Shown here: positions 29,913-31,838 of the stretch, in pieces | Layout of the letters: each line of letters starts with the position of its first letter | Numbering within the stretch: position 1 is the stretch's first letter | Origin: Ciona intestinalis | Taxonomy: Eukaryota > Chordata > Ascidiacea > Phlebobranchia > Cionidae | Direction of reading: 5' to 3' | Assembly (NCBI RefSeq): GCF_000224145.3 | Contig: NW_004191391.1 | Coordinates: forward strand, 30,550-62,387 | DNA: 31,838 nucleotides | Made by a program: the position numbers and the translations under genes | Notes under the pieces: generated by a model | The model's database searches: none | What the model was told of the DNA's origin: nothing | What the model saw: only the letters and a program-made list of their open reading frames with translations

Positions 29913-29984
29913 GCGTCGATGGTGTAACGGTTAGCATTGATCCCTTCCAAGCACTAGTTCCGGGTCCGATTCCCGGTCGACGCA
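29913..29984 (+). tRNA. tRNA-Gly(TCC) copy 1, probably decayed
   Basis: 72-nt cloverleaf-like copy at the left edge of the array with anticodon TCC. The anticodon stem has two mismatches (GATCC against GCACT), and the B box reads GGTCCGATTCC instead of GGTTCGA, losing the invariant TTC. Likely a pseudogene. Confidence 0.75.
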
Positions 29985-30145
29985 GATGTTTCGATTTTTT
30001 TATACTTTTGTTAGTTCTTTAAAATAGCTGTTTTCCACTTTTTATTACTATAGTCCTAAAGGTTTTAAATTTTTTTATTTAAAAAACTGAAGTCATTTTG
30101 AATTTTTCTAAAATAACAAGAACTTTGATTTGTGTTCGGTACAAT

Positions 30146-30217
30146 TGTTGTGACCAGGATTCGAACCTGGGTTGTCACGACCACAACGTGAAGTACTAAC
30201 CACTATATAATCACAGC
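30146..30217 (-). tRNA. tRNA-His(GTG) copy 1
   Basis: Minus strand, 72 nt, anticodon GTG in a TTGTGGT loop, T loop TTCGAAT. The acceptor stem GCTGTGA/TCACAAC has one C-A mismatch at pair 2, unlike copies 2 and 3, so it may be weakened. Its 5' end lies 6 nt after the 3' end of initiator tRNA-Met copy 1. Confidence 0.85.
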
Positions 30218-30223
30218 ACTGCA

Positions 30224-30295
30224 TAGCAGAGGATGGTTACGATCCATCGACCTCTGGGTTATGGGCCCAGCACGCTTCCGCTGCGCCACTCTGCT
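30224..30295 (-). tRNA. Initiator tRNA-Met(CAT) copy 1
   Basis: Minus strand, 72 nt. Initiator marks: A-T first pair (AGCAGAG/CTCTGCT), GGG/CCC at the anticodon stem next to loop CCATAAC, and an A at the start of the T loop. One T-loop change (ATCGTAA rather than ATCGAAA). Confidence 0.9.
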
Positions 30296-30390
30296 TGCGC
30301 AACCCATAATTGTAATTTCGTGTATTGTTCGACTTTGTTAAATAAGAGGTAATTACTAATTGTTGGATTTTACAATCCGTTTCTAACGAA

Positions 30391-30462
30391 GCGTCGATGG
30401 TGTAACGGTTAGCATTGGTGCCTTCCAAGCACTAGTTCCGGGTTCGACTCCCGGTCGACGCA
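30391..30462 (+). tRNA. tRNA-Gly(TCC) copy 2, intact
   Basis: 72 nt. The acceptor stem GCGTCGA pairs with TCGACGC, the loop CTTCCAA holds anticodon TCC, and the T arm CCGGG TTCGACT CCCGG is perfect. A T-run (7 T) follows within 20 nt as a Pol III terminator. Best copy of the five. Confidence 0.95.
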
Positions 30463-30627
30463 GATGTTTTGATTTTTTTATACTTTTGTTACTTCTTTAA
30501 AATATAGCTGTTTTCCATTTCTTATTAATATTTAAGTCGTGAAGATTTTAATTTTTTTATTTAAATAACTGAAGTCATTTTGAATTGTTCTAAAATATCA
30601 AGAACCTTGTTTTGTGTTCGGTAAAAT

Positions 30628-30699
30628 TGCTGTGACCAGGATTCGAACCTGGGTTGTCACGGCCACAACGTGAAGTACTAACCACTATACGATCACAGC
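30628..30699 (-). tRNA. tRNA-His(GTG) copy 2, intact
   Basis: Minus strand, 72 nt. The acceptor GCTGTGA pairs fully with TCACAGC, the anticodon stem TCACG/CGTGA encloses TTGTGGC, and the T arm is CCAGG TTCGAAT CCTGG. Six nucleotides separate it from the upstream initiator tRNA-Met copy 2, with no T-run between. Confidence 0.95.
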
Positions 30700-30705
30700 T
30701 TTGCT

Positions 30706-30777
30706 TAGCAGAGGATGGTTTCGATCCATCGACCTCTGGGTTATGGGCCCAGCACGCTTCCGCTGCGCCACTCTGCT
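30706..30777 (-). tRNA. Initiator tRNA-Met(CAT) copy 2, intact
   Basis: Minus strand, 72 nt. Matches the animal initiator tRNA as I know it, including the ATCGAAA T loop and the three G-C pairs of the anticodon stem. First gene of the iMet-His pair. Confidence 0.96.
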
Positions 30778-30872
30778 TGCGCAACCCAAAATTGTAATTT
30801 TGTGTATTGTTCGACTTTGTTATATAAGAGGTAATTACTAATTGTTGGATTTTACAATCCGGTTCTAAAGAA

Positions 30873-30944
30873 GCGTCGATGGTGTAACGGTTAGCATTGG
30901 TGCCTTCCAAGCACTAGTTCCAGGTTCGATTCCCGGTCGACGCA
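30873..30944 (+). tRNA. tRNA-Gly(TCC) copy 3
   Basis: 72 nt. Same as copy 2, but the T stem reads CCAGG against CCCGG, giving one A-C mismatch. Followed directly by an expanded (GATTTTTT)n tract that supplies many T-run terminators. Confidence 0.9.
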
Positions 30945-31034
30945 GATTTTTTGATTTTTTGATTTTTTGATTTTTTGATTTTTTGATTTTTTGATTTTTT
31001 GATTTTTTGATTTTTTGATTTTTTGATTTTTTTA
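30945..31034 (+). repeat. (GATTTTTT)n microsatellite after tRNA-Gly copy 3
   Basis: About ten repeats of an 8-bp unit where the other units have a single gattttttt. An expansion of the Pol III terminator region. Confidence 0.95.
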
Positions 31035-31135
31035 TACTTTTGTTAATTCATTAAAATATAGCTGTTTTCCATTTCTTATTAATATTTAAGTCGTAAAGGT
31101 TTTAAATTTTTTTTTTACAATCCGTTTCTAACGAA

Positions 31136-31208
31136 GCGTCGAGTGGTGTAACGGTTAGCATTGGTGCCTTCCAAGCACTAGATCCGGGTTCGACACCCGG
31201 TTGACGCA
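31136..31208 (+). tRNA. tRNA-Gly(TCC) copy 4, with one-base insertion
   Basis: 73 nt: an extra G follows the acceptor strand (gcgtcgagtgg). The T loop is TTCGACA and the 3' acceptor strand TTGACGC makes one G-T pair. It follows a shortened 263-bp spacer with no His/Met genes. Function uncertain. Confidence 0.8.
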
Positions 31209-31373
31209 GATGTTTTGATTTTTTTATACTTTGGTTACTTCTTTAAAATATAGCTGTTTTCTATTTCTTATTAATATTTAAGTCGTGAAGGTTTTAAAAT
31301 TCTTTATTCAAATAACTGAAATCGTTTTGAACTTTTCTAAAATATCAAAAACCTTGTTTTGTATTCGGTAAAT

Positions 31374-31445
31374 TGCTGTGACCAGGATTCGAACCTGGGT
31401 TGTCACGGCCACAACGTGAAGTACTAACCACTATACGATCACAGC
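31374..31445 (-). tRNA. tRNA-His(GTG) copy 3, intact
   Basis: Minus strand, 72 nt, same cloverleaf as His copy 2. Again 6 nt downstream of an initiator tRNA-Met copy on the same strand. Confidence 0.94.
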
Positions 31446-31451
31446 TTTGCT

Positions 31452-31523
31452 TAGCAGAGGAAGGTCTCGATCCAACGACCTCTGGGTTATGGGCCCAGCA
31501 CGCTTCCGCTGCGCCACTCTGCT
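31452..31523 (-). tRNA. Initiator tRNA-Met(CAT) copy 3, T arm damaged
   Basis: Minus strand, 72 nt. The anticodon and acceptor arms are intact, but the T stem GTTGG against CCTTC has two T-T mismatches and the loop reads ATCGAGA. Probably impaired or a pseudogene. Confidence 0.85.
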
Positions 31524-31618
31524 TGCGCAACCCATAATTGTAATTTCGTGTATTGTTCGACTTTGTTATATAAGAGGTAATTACTAATTGTTGGATTTTA
31601 CAATCCGTTTCTAACGAA

Positions 31619-31690
31619 GCGTCGATGGTGTAACGGTTAGCATTGGTGCCTTCCAAGCACTAGTTCCGGTTTCGACTCCCGGTCGACGCA
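31619..31690 (+). tRNA. tRNA-Gly(TCC) copy 5
   Basis: 72 nt. Acceptor and anticodon arms match copy 2. In the T arm the conserved G before TTCGA is T (CCGGT), which breaks the last T-stem pair and alters the B box. Confidence 0.85.
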
Positions 31691-31838
31691 GATGTTTTGA
31701 TTTTTTTATACTTTTGTTATTTCTTTAAAATATAGCTGTTTTCCATTTCTTATTAATATTTAAGTCGTGAAGGTTTTAAAATTCTTTATTCAAATAACTG
31801 AAATCGTTTTGAACTTTTCTAAAATATCAAGAACCTTG

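Larger units (their letters stand above)
29868..31838. repeat. Tandem array of about 480-bp tRNA units (Gly / iMet-His)
   Basis: Gly copies start at 29913, 30391, 30873, 31136 and 31619, giving spacings of 478, 482, 263 and 483 bp. Each full unit holds Gly on plus and an iMet-His pair on minus. A conserved spacer of about 95 bp, including gattttacaatccg and a TATA-like ttatataag, lies between the divergent iMet and Gly genes. The flanks outside the tRNAs are also conserved, so whole units were duplicated. The array runs off the right edge. Confidence 0.95.

Noticed and set aside
29868..31838. 106-codon and related minus-strand frames shared between units
   Set aside because: They are translations of iMet and His tRNA genes and spacers, conserved because the units are tandem copies.

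Overview
The window is invertebrate chordate DNA, most likely from the sea squirt Ciona (intestinalis/robusta type). It is AT-rich, its genes have many short exons with GT..AG introns, and it is crowded with a roughly 195-bp MITE and a tRNA-headed SINE that resemble element families I recall from Ciona (Cimi-1-like and Cics-1-like; names from memory, not searched). A 50-base N gap lies at 11955-12004.

Layout: (1) 110-3278, plus strand: the 3' part of a fibronectin gene, with one type III module followed by three type I modules that align with the C-terminal modules 10-12 of vertebrate fibronectin. (2) 9450-5473 and 16796-13845, minus strand: two tandem SLC10 (sodium/bile-acid cotransporter family) genes. 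Both are complete over seven exons (333 and 340 aa), and their five internal exons have identical lengths and phases. (3) 24053-19109, minus strand: a predicted secreted, cysteine-rich protein of about 384 aa alternating Ly6/uPAR (LU) domains and somatomedin-B-like domains. (4) 29321-24819, minus strand: a galactose-3-O-sulfotransferase (GAL3ST family) gene lacking only its N-terminal exon(s). (5) 29868 to the end: a tandem array of about 480-bp units carrying tRNA-Gly(TCC) on plus, and initiator tRNA-Met plus tRNA-His(GTG) as a close pair on minus.

Nearly all remaining sequence is repeats: about 35 MITE copies (roughly a fifth of the window), about 17 SINE copies or fragments, 7 copies of a third element (called R here), a second MITE family sharing similar ends, and several minisatellites. 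Repeats fill the introns and often stop within 10-40 bp of splice sites.

The most interesting items are the LU/somatomedin-B protein, which joins in one chain the domain types of the vertebrate uPAR receptor and its ligand vitronectin; the probable dicistronic iMet-His tRNA pairs; three 110-bp tandem copies of a real intron-exon junction in the fibronectin gene; and element ends lying at or next to splice sites. Apart from the adhesion/extracellular theme shared by the fibronectin and LU/SMB genes, nothing shows that the genes act in one pathway; this is eukaryotic sequence and there are no operons among the protein genes.
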